A stretch of DNA of 64,000 nucleotides from Microcella alkalica (GCF_014595885.1 NZ_JABUKC010000003.1:310001-374000), one strand, 5' to 3'. Shown: positions 1-9,443, numbered from the stretch's first letter. Notes: generated from the letters alone by a model not told the origin. Translations and numbers: made by a program.

Positions 1-3000
1 GGGTCGCCTGGCTGCCGCGACGCTCCTCGATCGTGGCGATGTCGAAGGTCGGCAGCAGGTGCACCGTGGTGATGCCCGCCTCGGCGAGCTGGCGCAGCTG
101 CTGCGTGCCGGCCGAGTCGCGCGTGAAGGCCCGATACGTGCCGCGCTCCTCCGCCGGCACCGACTCGTCACCGATCGAGAAGTCGCGCACGTGCAGCTCG
201 TAGATGGCGCGGTCGACGCTGCGGTCGACGTCGGGCTGCGGGGTGTCAGCCCACAGCTGCGGCTGCAGCGCCGGGTCGTCGAGGTCGACGACGACGGAGC
301 GCGCCGAGTTGACCGTGAGGCCGACCGAGTACGGGTCGGTGACCGAGTTGGTCTCGAACTCACCCGTCGAGGGCGCGAAGACGTCGACGCTCCAGCGGTA
401 CTCGTCGCCCACGGCGAGACCGGAGTCGACGCTCCAGATGCCGCTCGCGGCGTCGAAGGCGGCCTCGATGACTTCGGCGTCGCCCGTCGTGCCCGCATCC
501 CAGCGCTCGAGCGCGACTGAGCGGGCGGTCGGCGCCCAGAGCGAGGCCGACACGTCCGCGCCGTCGACGATCGCACCGAGCGGTGCGCCGGCGAGGCCCT
601 CGGCGTAGAGGTCGTCGAGCACACCGGGCAGCTGCACACCCGTGAGGGCGGTCAGCGCGCCGTCGACGCGCTGTGCGACGAGCAGCTCGTGGCGCACGAG
701 CTCGGCGATCGCCGCGCGGTCGAGGCCCACGGGCGTGAGCGCGACGTAGCCCTCGAGGTGCGGGAAGGCCTGCAGCACACCGGCGGGCAGTCCCTCCGGG
801 TCGACCGCGAGCTCGATCGGCTCGCCGCCACCGGTGACCTCGCCCCCGGCAACGTCGAGGGTCGCGTCGGCGGAGTGCTCGAGCGTGAACGTCGCGTTCG
901 CGGCGGGCGTGCCGCCGAGCAGCGCGACCGGCCACGCGATCGTGTCGCCCGCGGCCCAGATGGCCTGCGAGGTGCCGGTGCCGGCGAGCGGCGGGTCGGT
1001 CACGATGATCTCGAGCACGTGCGTGGCGAGGGTGTACTCGAAGCGCACCTCCTTGCCCTCGCTCGCGGTGAACGAGTAGTTCGCACCGCCCGGCGCACCG
1101 CCGACACCGTAGTTCTCGTCCCACGACAGGCCGTGCGCGACCTTCACCTCGTACGAGCCGCTCGGCAGCGCCGAGGTCGCGAAGGTGTAGACGCCGTCCT
1201 TGTCGCCATCCTGGGCGAGGGTCACGAGGCAGTCAGGCTGCCAGTCGCCGGGGCAGCCGAGCTCCGACTGCAGGCTGCCGGGCAGCGTCACGATCGGACC
1301 CTCCGCGCTCGACGACACAATCTTGGTCACCGGGTTGAAGTAGAACGTGATCGGACCACCCTCGTGCGTGTACGCGATGTTGCCGCCGTCGCGCACACCG
1401 TTCGCGCCGTAGTTCTCGGCCCACGAGCTGTTGACGGCGACCTTGTACTCGTAGCTGCCGGCCGGCACGTCGAAGGTGCCCGTCCAGATGCCCGAGGCGG
1501 TGAGGGTCAGCTCGGCCGCGGCGCAGTCCGGCGTCCAGTCGCCGGCGCAGCCCATCTCGCTGTTGTGGTTGCCGGGCACGACGACCATGTCGTACGTCGG
1601 CTCGGGCTCGCCGCCGTCGTCGACGGCGCCGTTGATCGCGTTGCCGACCGAGGCGTAGGTCGAGGCGGCGGCGCGGTTGCCCGCGGCGTCGACGGTCACG
1701 GCCCGGTACTCGACGAGCGTGCCGGCGGCGAGGCCGCGCACGTCGTGGAACAGGCGAGGCTCGGTGTCCTCCGCGGTGCCGAGCGGGGTCCACTCGCTCG
1801 AGCCGGCCACGCGCCAGGCGAAGCTGGTCTCGACCCACGTGCTGTCGTCCACGTCGGCGGCGACGGGGGCGAGATCCGTCAGCGCGGCACCGGCGGCGGG
1901 CACCGCGACGCTGAGCGCCTGTGCGGCCTCCGGGGCCGTGACGGTCGCGTCGGCGACCCACACCACGGCGGCGAGCGGCGGCACCGTGACGGTCGCGAGC
2001 CCGGCCGCGTCGGAGGTCACGGCCGCGCCGTCACCGTGCAGCACCGAGAAGGATGCTCCCGCCGTGAGCGTCGGCACCTCGACGGTGCGCTCCGAGGTCG
2101 AGTTGTTGACCGCCACGAGGTGCTCGATCTTCTCGTCGCGGTGCACGCGGCTGAAGGCGTAGACGCCCGCGCCGTCGTCGACGAAGCGCTCGATCTGGGC
2201 GCCGGTGTCGAGCGCGGGGTGCGCGTCGCGCAGGGCGGCGAGCTCGCTGATCGCGGCGTAGAGCGGGGCATCCGTGCTGTACCGGTCGACGCTGCCGGCC
2301 TGCTCGCCCGTGACGAGCTCCTGGTTCGCGTACTCGGCGGTCTGCGTGGCGAAGAGGGTCTGACGGGCATCCTTGTCGCCGCCGGCGCCCGCGAAGCCCT
2401 GCTCGTCGCCGTAGTAGACGACCGGCTGGCCGCGCGTGAGGTACATGAGCTCGTGCGCGAGCACGGTGCGCTCGAGCGGCTGCGCGGTGTTCTGCAGGAA
2501 GAAGCCGACGCGGCCCATGTCGTGGTTGCCGAGGAAGGTCGGCAGCGCCGTCGACGACGAGTCGGGGGTCGTGTAGCGGTCGTCGCCCGCGAAGAGCTCC
2601 TGCAGGCCCTTCGCCGAGTTGCCGGCCGCGAACGAGACGGCCTTCTGCTGGAAGGTGAAGTCGAGCACCGAGTTCATGTCGGTGTCTCGGATGTACGGCG
2701 CGAGCTTGACCGGGTCGGCGTCGTAGACCTCGCCGAACATGAAGAAGTCGGGCTTGCCAGCGACGTTCTGCGCGTAGTCGAGCACCTCGGTGCTCCACTG
2801 CTCCCAGAACTCGAAGTTCACGTGCTTCGCGGTGTCGATGCGGAAGCCGTCGATGCCGAGGTCGATCCACTGCTGGTAGACGTCGACGAAGCCGTTCACG
2901 ACGGTCGGATGCTCGGTCATGAGGTCGTCGAGCCCGACGAAGTCGCCGAAGGTGACCGACTCGCCCGTCCACGTCGAGTCGCCGCGGTTGTGGTACAGCG

Positions 3001-4072
3001 TCGGGTCGTTGAGCCAGGCCGGAACCTTCAGCTCCTCTTTGCCCGGCGCGATCACCGGCGTGTACGGGAAGCTCGTCGCCGCGTCGAGCGCGGGGAAGTC
3101 ACCGGTGCCGGCGTAGTCGCCCGGGTCGAACGCGGTGCCGTTCGCGTCGCGGTACGGCTCGGTGGCCTGGTCGATGTACGAGTACTGGCCCTCCTCGTAC
3201 GAGATGACGTCGGCGGTGTGGTTGGTGATGATGTCGAAGTAGATCTTGAAGCCGCGCGCGTGCGCCTCGTCGATGAGGGCCTCGAGCTCGGCGTTCGTGC
3301 CGAGGTGCGGGTCGATCTGGGTGAAGTCGGTGATCCAGTAGCCGTGGTAGCCGGCCGAGGCGTTGGCGCCCTCGCCCTGCACGGGCTGGTTCTTGAAGCT
3401 CGGCGTGAACCAGATCGCGGTCGTGCCGAGGCCCGCGATGTAGTCGAGGTTCTCGCGGATGCCCGCGATGTCGCCGCCGTGGTAGAAGCCCTTGTCGGTC
3501 GGGTCGAAGCCCGTGACCATGCGGTCGCCCTCGAGCCCGCCGGTGTCGTTCGAGGCGTCGCCGTTGGCGAAGCGGTCGGTCATGACGAAGTAGAAGCTCT
3601 CGTCGCTGCCAGCCTGGCGCACGGGCGGGGCGACGATGGCGTCGTCGGCGGGCGAGTAGGCGCCCGCCATGCTGAGCAGCTCGAGGCCGACGCGCTGCGT
3701 GGCCTCGTCGAAGGTGACGCGCACGGTCGCGTCGCCGGCCACGGTGAGCGGGATGTTGCTGCCACCGCCGTCGAGGCCCCACGAGGCATCCCACGTGTCG
3801 TTCGCCGCGACCTTGTACTCGTAGTTGCCGGCCGGGATCGTGAACTCGGCCGAGACGACGCCGGGCGTGCCGGTCGGGGCGAGCTCGGTCTCGGCGCACG
3901 CGGGATCCCAGTCGCCGGCGCAGCCGAGCTCGGACTGCAGCGAGCCGACGAGGGCGTACGTGTCGCCCTCGGCGGAAGCGGCGGGCAGCGGCACCGTCGC
4001 GAGGAGGGAGCCGGCGAGCGCTCCGGCGGTGAGGGTGGCGGTCAGCGTGCGGATGCTCGCGCGTGAGGTCAT
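1..4072 (-). CDS. Secreted amylopullulanase (alpha-amylase plus pullulanase), 3' end outside window
   Basis: Degrades starch-like glucans outside the cell. The reading frame runs from an ATG at 4072 through the left window edge, about 1357 codons without a stop. The first 30-35 residues form a Sec signal peptide ending near PLPAASAE. Next come an X25-type starch module (about 35-115), then a GH13 alpha-amylase domain with all four conserved regions visible (DIITNHT, GFRIDTAKH, GEVYD, FLGNHD). After a fibronectin-like stretch there are two more X25 modules, each with a GCxGDW motif, then a CBM48-like region (SLWAPTARSV) and the start of a second GH13 domain (AIYELHVRDF) typical of type I pullulanases. 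The domain order indicates a bifunctional alpha-1,4/alpha-1,6 enzyme. The start is preceded by CCGGAG. The C-terminus is not seen. Confidence 0.9.
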   Translation of the reverse strand, partial: MTSRASIRTLTATLTAGALAGSLLATVPLPAASAEGDTYALVGSLQSELGCAGDWDPACAETELAPTGTPGVVSAEFTIPAGNYEYKVAANDTWDASWGLDGGGSNIPLTVAGDATVRVTFDEATQRVGLELLSMAGAYSPADDAIVAPPVRQAGSDESFYFVMTDRFANGDASNDTGGLEGDRMVTGFDPTDKGFYHGGDIAGIRENLDYIAGLGTTAIWFTPSFKNQPVQGEGANASAGYHGYWITDFTQIDPHLGTNAELEALIDEAHARGFKIYFDIITNHTADVISYEEGQYSYIDQATEPYRDANGTAFDPGDYAGTGDFPALDAATSFPYTPVIAPGKEELKVPAWLNDPTLYHNRGDSTWTGESVTFGDFVGLDDLMTEHPTVVNGFVDVYQQWIDLGIDGFRIDTAKHVNFEFWEQWSTEVLDYAQNVAGKPDFFMFGEVYDADPVKLAPYIRDTDMNSVLDFTFQQKAVSFAAGNSAKGLQELFAGDDRYTTPDSSSTALPTFLGNHDMGRVGFFLQNTAQPLERTVLAHELMYLTRGQPVVYYGDEQGFAGAGGDKDARQTLFATQTAEYANQELVTGEQAGSVDRYSTDAPLYAAISELAALRDAHPALDTGAQIERFVDDGAGVYAFSRVHRDEKIEHLVAVNNSTSERTVEVPTLTAGASFSVLHGDGAAVTSDAAGLATVTVPPLAAVVWVADATVTAPEAAQALSVAVPAAGAALTDLAPVAADVDDSTWVETSFAWRVAGSSEWTPLGTAEDTEPRLFHDVRGLAAGTLVEYRAVTVDAAGNRAAASTYASVGNAINGAVDDGGEPEPTYDMVVVPGNHNSEMGCAGDWTPDCAAAELTLTASGIWTGTFDVPAGSYEYKVAVNSSWAENYGANGVRDGGNIAYTHEGGPITFYFNPVTKIVSSSAEGPIVTLPGSLQSELGCPGDWQPDCLVTLAQDGDKDGVYTFATSALPSGSYEVKVAHGLSWDENYGVGGAPGGANYSFTASEGKEVRFEYTLATHVLEIIVTDPPLAGTGTSQAIWAAGDTIAWPVALLGGTPAANATFTLEHSADATLDVAGGEVTGGGEPIELAVDPEGLPAGVLQAFPHLEGYVALTPVGLDRAAIAELVRHELLVAQRVDGALTALTGVQLPGVLDDLYAEGLAGAPLGAIVDGADVSASLWAPTARSVALERWDAGTTGDAEVIEAAFDAASGIWSVDSGLAVGDEYRWSVDVFAPSTGEFETNSVTDPYSVGLTVNSARSVVVDLDDPALQPQLWADTPQPDVDRSVDRAIYELHVRDFSIGDESVPAEERGTYRAFTRDSAGTQQLRQLAEAGITTVHLLPTFDIATIEERRGSQAT

Positions 4073-4123
4073 CGTCGACTCCGGTTGTTGCGGCGCAGCG
4101 ACGCGCCAGGGGTGGTCGGGCCG

Positions 4124-4161
4124 ACGCTAGCAAGCGGCGAGACGATCTGCAAGCGTTTGCA
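4124..4161 (-). promoter_or_regulatory. Amylopullulanase promoter with LacI/MalR-type operator
   Basis: Read on the minus strand, TTGCAG (4152-4147) and TAGCGT (4129-4124) are separated by exactly 17 bases and suit a sigma-70 type -35/-10 pair. A near-perfect palindrome TGCAAGCGTTTGCA (4148-4161) overlaps the -35. This is the sequence class bound by LacI-family sugar repressors (central CG, TGCAA/TTGCA arms). A further half site CGCTTGCA lies at about 4278. The inferred logic is repression of the amylase in the absence of maltodextrins. No LacI gene lies in the window. Confidence 0.6.
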
Positions 4162-4306
4162 CGATCATCCCCCGAATGCGGGCCGTCAGGGCCCGGAACC
4201 GGCGGTGCGAGTGCACCCTGAATCGGCTTCACTCCCTGTGGAACCGGCCTGGAACGCAGCGGGAACGGAGTGGAACCGCTTGCACTCCGGGCGCCTGGCA
4301 CAGCAC

Positions 4307-4340
4307 GACGCCCCGCGATCGCCCAGGATCGCGGGGCGTC
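4307..4340 (-). terminator. Terminator after ccsB
   Basis: Perfect 14-bp stem GACGCCCCGCGATC / GATCGCGGGGCGTC around a 6-base loop, 17 bases past the ccsB stop. There is no strong U-tract, as usual in high-GC actinobacteria. Confidence 0.7.
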
Positions 4341-4357
4341 GGAGCAGCCGCTGGGGC

Positions 4358-5398
4358 CTACAGGCCGCTGTACGAGTGCAGGCCCTTGAAGAAGAGGTTG
4401 ACGACCGTGTAGTTGAAGATCACGGCGCTGAAGCCGATGATCGCGAGCCACGCCGAGCGGTCGCCGCGCCAGCCGCGAGTCGCGCGCGCGTGGATGTAGC
4501 CGGCGAAGAGCGTCCAGATGATGAAGGTCCAGACCTCCTTCGTGTCCCAGCCCCAGTAGCGGCCCCAGGCGCGCTCGGCCCAGATGGCGCCGGCGATGAG
4601 GGTGAAGGTCCAGAACACGAAGCCGACGACGTTGACCCGGTAGGCGAGCGACTCGAGGGCGGATGCTCCCGGCAGAGTGTGCACGAAACGCAGCCCCTCA
4701 GCCTTCGACGCGGCGGCCCGCGAGCGGATGAGCTGCATGATCGACAGCCCGGCGCCGATCGCGAAGAAGCCGGTCGCGAGCGTCGCCACGAGCACGTGGA
4801 TGACGAGCCAGCTCGACTGCAGCGGCGGCGGGGTCGGCACGACGTCGACGTAGAAGTTCGTCGTCACGATGCCGAGCGACAGCAGCGTGAAGCCCGAGAT
4901 GTAGGCGCCGAGGTAGCGCACGTCCTTCCAGAGCAGCGCGCCGAGGAAGGTGCCCATGCCCATGGCCGTCGCAGTGAGGCCGAACTCGAACATGTTGGCC
5001 CAGGGCACGCGCTCGGCCGCGATGCCGCGGGTCAGCACCGCGCCGAGGTGCAGCAGCCAGCCGAGGGCGGCGAGGGCGACCGCGGCCCGCTGGAAGCGGG
5101 TCGCACCGACGGGGGCGGCCCCGCCCGGGGTGTCGAGACCGGATGCCCGGCTCGACGTGGGGCGCACGGCCGTGGCCGTCGCGGCTCCGCCCGCGGCGGC
5201 GCGCACGGCACCGGCCGCGCTCGCGCTCGAGGCGTTCAGCACGGGTGCGGCCTCGGTGCGGGCGGCCTCGGCCGCATCCGCCGCCGACGGCGCAGCCGAC
5301 CGCTTCGCGAGGTCGAGCGTGAACAGGATGAAGGCGATCGTGTACACGCCCATGGCGGAGTACACGGCGACGAGCGAGTAGGCGACGAGGTTCTCCAT
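4358..5398 (-). CDS. ccsB: Cytochrome c biogenesis protein CcsB (CcsA/ResC family)
   Basis: Multi-pass membrane protein of 346 residues that, with ResB, delivers haem for covalent attachment to apocytochrome c (system II). The tryptophan-rich haem-handling motif WGWDTKEVW is clear near residue 285, flanked by hydrophobic helices. An Ala/Pro-rich loop around residues 40-90 separates the first membrane segment from the conserved core. Its ATG at 5398 overlaps the last base of resB, so the two are co-translated. Last gene of the histidine phosphatase-resA-ccdA-resB-ccsB unit. Confidence 0.93.
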   Translation of the reverse strand: MENLVAYSLVAVYSAMGVYTIAFILFTLDLAKRSAAPSAADAAEAARTEAAPVLNASSASAAGAVRAAAGGAATATAVRPTSSRASGLDTPGGAAPVGATRFQRAAVALAALGWLLHLGAVLTRGIAAERVPWANMFEFGLTATAMGMGTFLGALLWKDVRYLGAYISGFTLLSLGIVTTNFYVDVVPTPPPLQSSWLVIHVLVATLATGFFAIGAGLSIMQLIRSRAAASKAEGLRFVHTLPGASALESLAYRVNVVGFVFWTFTLIAGAIWAERAWGRYWGWDTKEVWTFIIWTLFAGYIHARATRGWRGDRSAWLAIIGFSAVIFNYTVVNLFFKGLHSYSGL

Positions 5399-7044
5399 CA
5401 GGTCTCCAGGGTAGGCGCGAGTCGCTGGGAATGAGCATCGGCGAGGTCGGCGACGGCCTGCTCGAGGCCGGGGTCGTCGCCGCGGGCGAGGCCGGCGTAC
5501 TCCAGGCGCACGCCGTCGGCGGTCGACGTCGCGACGACCCAGAGGCGGCGGCGCGGCACGAAGAGGCTCACGATGAGCCCGCCGAGCACGAGCAGCGAGA
5601 AGATCAGCACGCCCGTCTGCGTCGGGTCGTGGTGGATCTCGATCGAGACGAATCGGCGGAGGTCACGAAACTCGACCGTCCCCAGGCCGTCCGGCAGACT
5701 CACCGTCTGCCCGAGGCCGAGGACGAGCGGCTCCGCTGGCGCGTCCCGACCGGCGATCGGAGTGAGCCCGTCGGTATCCAGCGCGTAGGCATTTCGAGAA
5801 ACGCCGTCGTCGAGCCCCAGGTCGCCGGTGAAGGCGTTGAACGTCAGCACCGGCTGGTCGGGCTCGGGGAAGACCGACGACAGGGCGCCCGAGTCGAGCT
5901 GGATCGCCGAGGGATACAGGAACCCGATCATGCCGAGCTGCTCGTCGAGACCCTGCGGCACCTTGATGATGCCGAGACTCGTGAGATTGGCATCCTGCGG
6001 CAAGTACGGCACGGGCTCGTCGAAGACCACCTGACCATCGCCGTTGCGGATGGTGATCACCGGGGCGAACCCGTTGCCGAGCAGGTACACGGTGGTGCCG
6101 GCGATACTGAGCGGCTCGTTGACTTTCAGCTGCCGCTCGCGCTCCACGCCACCCGTCACCTCCGTCAGCGTGGCCGTGAAGTCGAGCGGTTGAGCCTGGC
6201 CCGTCGTGCGATCGATGCCGTACTCCGGGTCGAACTCGTCAAGACGAAGACCGTACGGGTCGAGGCGGACATCGTCGAAGAAGCGACCGGGGTTGAAGGA
6301 GTCGTAGGTGCCGAGCTGGTTCACGAAGGTCTGCCCCTCGACGATGACCTTCTGACCGTTGTAGCCGAAGCCGCCGGCGAAGCCGATCGTGGCGAGCACC
6401 CCGACGAGGGCCATGTGGAACACGAGGTTGCCGGTCTCGCGCAGGTATCCGCGCTCGGCCGAGAGCGAGTCGCCGTAGCGCTCGACGCGGTACCGGCGGC
6501 GGCGCAGCTCGGCGCGCGCGGCCTCGAGCGCCGTCTCGACGTCGGCGGGGGCATCCGTCGCCCGGTAGCCGACCAGGCGGTTGAGGCGAGCCGGCGTCTT
6601 CGGCGGGGCCGCCCGCAGCGCGCGGGCGTGGTGCACCGTGCGCGGGATGATGCAGCCGATGAGCGAGACGAACAGCAGCAGGTAGATGGCCGAGAACCAC
6701 ACCGAGGTGTAGGTGTCGAAGACCTGCAGGGTGTTGAGGACGTCGTAGAGCTCGGGATTGTTGCGTCGGTACTGCACGACGCCGTTCGGGTCGGCCGAGC
6801 GCTGCGGCACGAGCGAGCCGGGGATCGCCGCGACCGCGAGCAGCAGCAGCAGCACGAGCGCCGTGCGCATACTGGTCAGCTGGCGCCAGGCGAAGCGCAG
6901 CCAGCCGACGACGCCGAGGGCCGGCTGGGCGATCGCGGATGCTGCGCTTGCCTCGCCCGACCGCTCGCGCTCGGCGCTCGACTCAGCGCGCTCCGCGGCG
7001 AGCGCCTCCGCGTCGATGTGGTCAGAGGGGCGTAACGGTTCCAC
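5398..7044 (-). CDS. resB: Cytochrome c biogenesis protein ResB
   Basis: 548 residues, the normal size for actinobacterial ResB. A cytoplasmic N-terminus precedes membrane segments near WLRFAWRQLTSMRTALVLLL, a large extracytoplasmic domain, and a last helix (GVLIFSLLVLGGLIVSLFV). It partners CcsB in system II cytochrome c maturation. A GTG at 7044 gives the start and overlaps ccdA by 23 bp. A later start is possible, because the first 40 residues look like a disordered extension. Confidence 0.92.
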   Translation of the reverse strand: MEPLRPSDHIDAEALAAERAESSAERERSGEASAASAIAQPALGVVGWLRFAWRQLTSMRTALVLLLLLAVAAIPGSLVPQRSADPNGVVQYRRNNPELYDVLNTLQVFDTYTSVWFSAIYLLLFVSLIGCIIPRTVHHARALRAAPPKTPARLNRLVGYRATDAPADVETALEAARAELRRRRYRVERYGDSLSAERGYLRETGNLVFHMALVGVLATIGFAGGFGYNGQKVIVEGQTFVNQLGTYDSFNPGRFFDDVRLDPYGLRLDEFDPEYGIDRTTGQAQPLDFTATLTEVTGGVERERQLKVNEPLSIAGTTVYLLGNGFAPVITIRNGDGQVVFDEPVPYLPQDANLTSLGIIKVPQGLDEQLGMIGFLYPSAIQLDSGALSSVFPEPDQPVLTFNAFTGDLGLDDGVSRNAYALDTDGLTPIAGRDAPAEPLVLGLGQTVSLPDGLGTVEFRDLRRFVSIEIHHDPTQTGVLIFSLLVLGGLIVSLFVPRRRLWVVATSTADGVRLEYAGLARGDDPGLEQAVADLADAHSQRLAPTLET

Positions 7045-7768
7045 TGATCACCGCCCCGAGGCTCGAGACGAACAGCTGCCAGAGGCCCGTGACCATGGCC
7101 AGGCCGATGACGATGAGCAGGGCGCCTCCGATGATGTTGATGACGCGGATGTTGCGCCGAAGCCACGCCGTCGCCCCCGCCGCCCAGCGGAAGCCGAGTG
7201 CGATGAGCAGGAACGGCACGCCGAGGCCCAGGCAGTACACGAGGGCGATGAGCGCCGCCCGCCCGAGGTCGCCCTCGTTGAGCACGAGCGCGTTGACGGC
7301 CACGAGGGTCGGGCCGATGCACGGCGCCCAGCCGAGCCCGAAGACGATGCCGAGCACGGGGGCGCCCGCGAGGCCCGTGCGCGCCGCGATGCGGGGCTTC
7401 AGCGTGCGCTGCAGGAACGACACCTGCCCGATGAAGACGAGCCCCATGATCACGACGACGACGCCCGCGACGCGCGTAATGAGGTCGAGGTACTGCTGCA
7501 GCAGGAACCCCGCGGTCGCGAACACGATCGAGAACGCGACGAACACGACCGAGAAGCCGAGCACGAACAGCAGCACGCCGAGCACCAGTCGGCCGCGCTC
7601 GGAGCGATTCTGCGCCGGCCGGGTGATGCCGCCGACGTAGGCGAGGTAGGCGGGCACGAGCGGCAGCACGCACGGCGAGGCGAAGGCCAGGAACCCGGCG
7701 GCGAGCGCGATCGGCAGCGCGAGCAGCAGGTTGCCGCTCAGCACGATCTCGCCGATCGGGTTGACCAC
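7022..7768 (-). CDS. ccdA: Cytochrome c biogenesis membrane protein CcdA (DsbD-type electron carrier)
   Basis: Six-helix integral membrane protein (248 residues) that passes reducing equivalents from cytoplasmic thioredoxin to extracytoplasmic thiol carriers such as ResA. The signature FASPCVLPLVPAYLAYVGG is present near the N-terminus and the second cysteine sits in GWAPCIGPT, the conserved intramembrane pair. The start is taken as GTG (VVNPIGEIV) at 7768, six bases after the resA stop, because an ATG further upstream would lie inside resA. Confidence 0.92.
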   Translation of the reverse strand: MVNPIGEIVLSGNLLLALPIALAAGFLAFASPCVLPLVPAYLAYVGGITRPAQNRSERGRLVLGVLLFVLGFSVVFVAFSIVFATAGFLLQQYLDLITRVAGVVVVIMGLVFIGQVSFLQRTLKPRIAARTGLAGAPVLGIVFGLGWAPCIGPTLVAVNALVLNEGDLGRAALIALVYCLGLGVPFLLIALGFRWAAGATAWLRRNIRVINIIGGALLIVIGLAMVTGLWQLFVSSLGAVISGTVTPL

Positions 7769-7773
7769 GCCGA

Positions 7774-8406
7774 TCAGCTCGACTCGGCGAGGGTGTCGGT
7801 GATCATGGCGCGCAGGGTCGAGGGCTCGGAGACGAGACCCGAGATGCGCGCCGCGACCCGGCCCTGAGCATCCACGACGAGGGTCGTCGGCACGGCCGTC
7901 GGCGAGACCTGGCCGGCGAAAGCGAGGCGCACCGCACCGCTGTCGACATCGAGGATCGAGGGGTAGGAGATGCCGAACTCCTCCGCGAAGGCGAGAGACT
8001 GGGCGGCCGAATCGCGGATGTTCACGCCGACGAAGGGCACGCCGGCGCCGCCCTGCTCGTCGGCGAACTCCTGGTACAGCGCCTCGAGGTCGGGTGCCTC
8101 GACTCGGCACGGCGGGCAGGAGGCGTACCAGAAGTTCACGACGTACACCTGGCCGGCGAGGTCGTCGCTGGAGAGGGTGCCCCCCTCATCGAGCGGGGCA
8201 GCCTCCCAGCTGATCGGCTCGCCGCGATCCTCCGGCGCGATGACCGTGTAGGCGCCGTCGCCCGAGATGTAGCCCTGCCCGGAGCCCGAGCGGTACTGCT
8301 CGGCGAGCGGGTTGGACGTGCAGCCGGAGAGCACGAGCGCGGCGGCCGCGGCGAGCGCGGCGACGACGCGCAGCGGGCGACGGCGGGAGGGAAGGGGGCT
8401 GGTCAC
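7774..8406 (-). CDS. resA: TlpA/ResA-like thioredoxin-fold lipoprotein
   Basis: 210 residues. A lipoprotein signal peptide ends in the lipobox LSGC (Cys about 28), so it is anchored outside the membrane. The thioredoxin-fold domain carries the active site WYASCPPCR, a CxxC that keeps apocytochrome c cysteines reduced for haem ligation. It takes electrons from CcdA, encoded directly downstream. The GTG start at 8406 overlaps the upstream phosphatase stop by 4 bp, so the genes are translationally coupled. Confidence 0.9.
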   Translation of the reverse strand: MTSPLPSRRRPLRVVAALAAAAALVLSGCTSNPLAEQYRSGSGQGYISGDGAYTVIAPEDRGEPISWEAAPLDEGGTLSSDDLAGQVYVVNFWYASCPPCRVEAPDLEALYQEFADEQGGAGVPFVGVNIRDSAAQSLAFAEEFGISYPSILDVDSGAVRLAFAGQVSPTAVPTTLVVDAQGRVAARISGLVSEPSTLRAMITDTLAESS

Positions 8407-9035
8407 ACTGCTCCGAGGTCGATGGCGTTCTCAAGTAAGTCTGCCGCGGGATCCTGATAGCCGATCTCAGTGAAGGCCCCGTCGCGCCACGCGAAGCTCG
8501 TCACGCTCGACAGCGAGCAGCGGCGCTTGCGCGGGTCGTGGGCGAGACGCTTGCCGGCCACGGCGCGGTGGGCCATCCAGATCGGCAGCTGATGGCTCAC
8601 CATGACGACCTCGCCCGAGTCGGTGCGCTCGTGGGCGTCGCGCATGGCGGCGAGCATCCGCGCCGCGATCTCGGCGAAGGGCTCGCCCCAGCTGGGCGTC
8701 GACGGGTCGCGCATGAGGTGCCAGTGCTTGGGGTGCATGAGGGTGCGACGATCCATGCGCTTGCCCTCGAACCGGTTCGTCGGCTCGATGATGCGCTCGT
8801 CGGTGTGGATCGGCAGGCCGAACGCCTCCGCCCACGGGGCCGCGCTCTCCTGGGCGCGCTGCAGCGGACTCGCGTACACGGCCGTCACCGGATGCCCGGC
8901 GAGCGCCTGCACGGCCGACGCGGCCATGCGGTGCCCGAGCTCGCTGAGCCCGAAGCCCTCCAGCCGCCCGTAGAGCACGCGCTTCGGGTTGTGCACCTCG
9001 CCGTGCCGCACGAGATGGACGAGGTCGGCGGGCAT
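8403..9035 (-). CDS. Histidine phosphatase family protein (phosphoglycerate mutase-like)
   Basis: 210 residues with the phospho-acceptor motif LVRHGEVHN at residues 8-16 and the second catalytic His in VMVSHQLPIW. The substrate is not evident. The family includes broad small-molecule phosphatases, and true dPGM function cannot be asserted. In many actinobacteria, including mycobacteria, a gene of this family heads the resA-ccdA-resB-ccsB cluster, as here. Its promoter appears leaderless. Confidence 0.85.
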   Translation of the reverse strand: MPADLVHLVRHGEVHNPKRVLYGRLEGFGLSELGHRMAASAVQALAGHPVTAVYASPLQRAQESAAPWAEAFGLPIHTDERIIEPTNRFEGKRMDRRTLMHPKHWHLMRDPSTPSWGEPFAEIAARMLAAMRDAHERTDSGEVVMVSHQLPIWMAHRAVAGKRLAHDPRKRRCSLSSVTSFAWRDGAFTEIGYQDPAADLLENAIDLGAV

Positions 9036-9041
9036 GCCCCC

Positions 9042-9047
9042 AGTCTA
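9042..9047 (-). promoter_or_regulatory. Leaderless promoter (-10) of the cytochrome c maturation operon
   Basis: On the minus strand, TAGACT lies six bases before the ATG at 9035, so transcription would begin at or next to the start codon. There is no Shine-Dalgarno sequence. Confidence 0.5.
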
Positions 9048-9075
9048 GAAGCGGGCGGATGCTCGGACGCACGCG

Positions 9076-9426
9076 TCAGTGAGCCGCGGGCCCGTAGTTC
9101 GTGCACAGCGCCACGGAGTCGCCGGTCGCGTCGAGAAGCCGTTCGGCCGTGCGGAGCAGATCGATGAGCTCCGGGTGAGCGATTGAGTACAGCGAGGAGC
9201 GGCCGACTGGGCGCACCACCACCAGATCGCATTCGCGGAGACAGGCGAGATGCTGGGAGACGGTGGACTGCGCCATGCCGAGCTGCGCGGTGATCTCGGC
9301 AACCTTCCTCTCGCCGCTCATCAGGAGCTGCAGGATACCCAGGCGAGTGGGATCCGCGAGCCCATGGAAGAGGGCAGCCGCCGGTTGGAGGGCGGCCCGA
9401 GGGGAAACGGACGTCATCATCGTCAT
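9076..9426 (-). CDS. cmtR: ArsR/SmtB-family metal sensor, CmtR-like
   Basis: 116-residue winged-helix repressor. The recognition helix region reads AQLGMAQSTVSQHLACLRECDLV. The cysteines in CLREC together with a third in the C-terminal tail (ALCTNYG) match the Cys57/Cys61/Cys102 ligand set described for mycobacterial CmtR, which senses Cd(II)/Pb(II). The start is placed at ATG 9426 (MTMMTSV), 17 bp after cadD, so the repressor is the second gene of a cadD-cmtR operon and probably autoregulates. The metal specificity is inferred from the cysteine pattern. Confidence 0.8.
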   Translation of the reverse strand: MTMMTSVSPRAALQPAAALFHGLADPTRLGILQLLMSGERKVAEITAQLGMAQSTVSQHLACLRECDLVVVRPVGRSSLYSIAHPELIDLLRTAERLLDATGDSVALCTNYGPAAH

Positions 9427-9443
9427 GACCCGAATGCTAGGTG

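Noticed and set aside
689-4066. Uninterrupted 1125-codon frame on the plus strand opposite the amylopullulanase
   Set aside because: It is antisense to a gene with clear GH13 motifs, is built of Arg/Val/Ala/Gly/Glu/Asp-rich low-complexity sequence and arises from GC-rich third positions.
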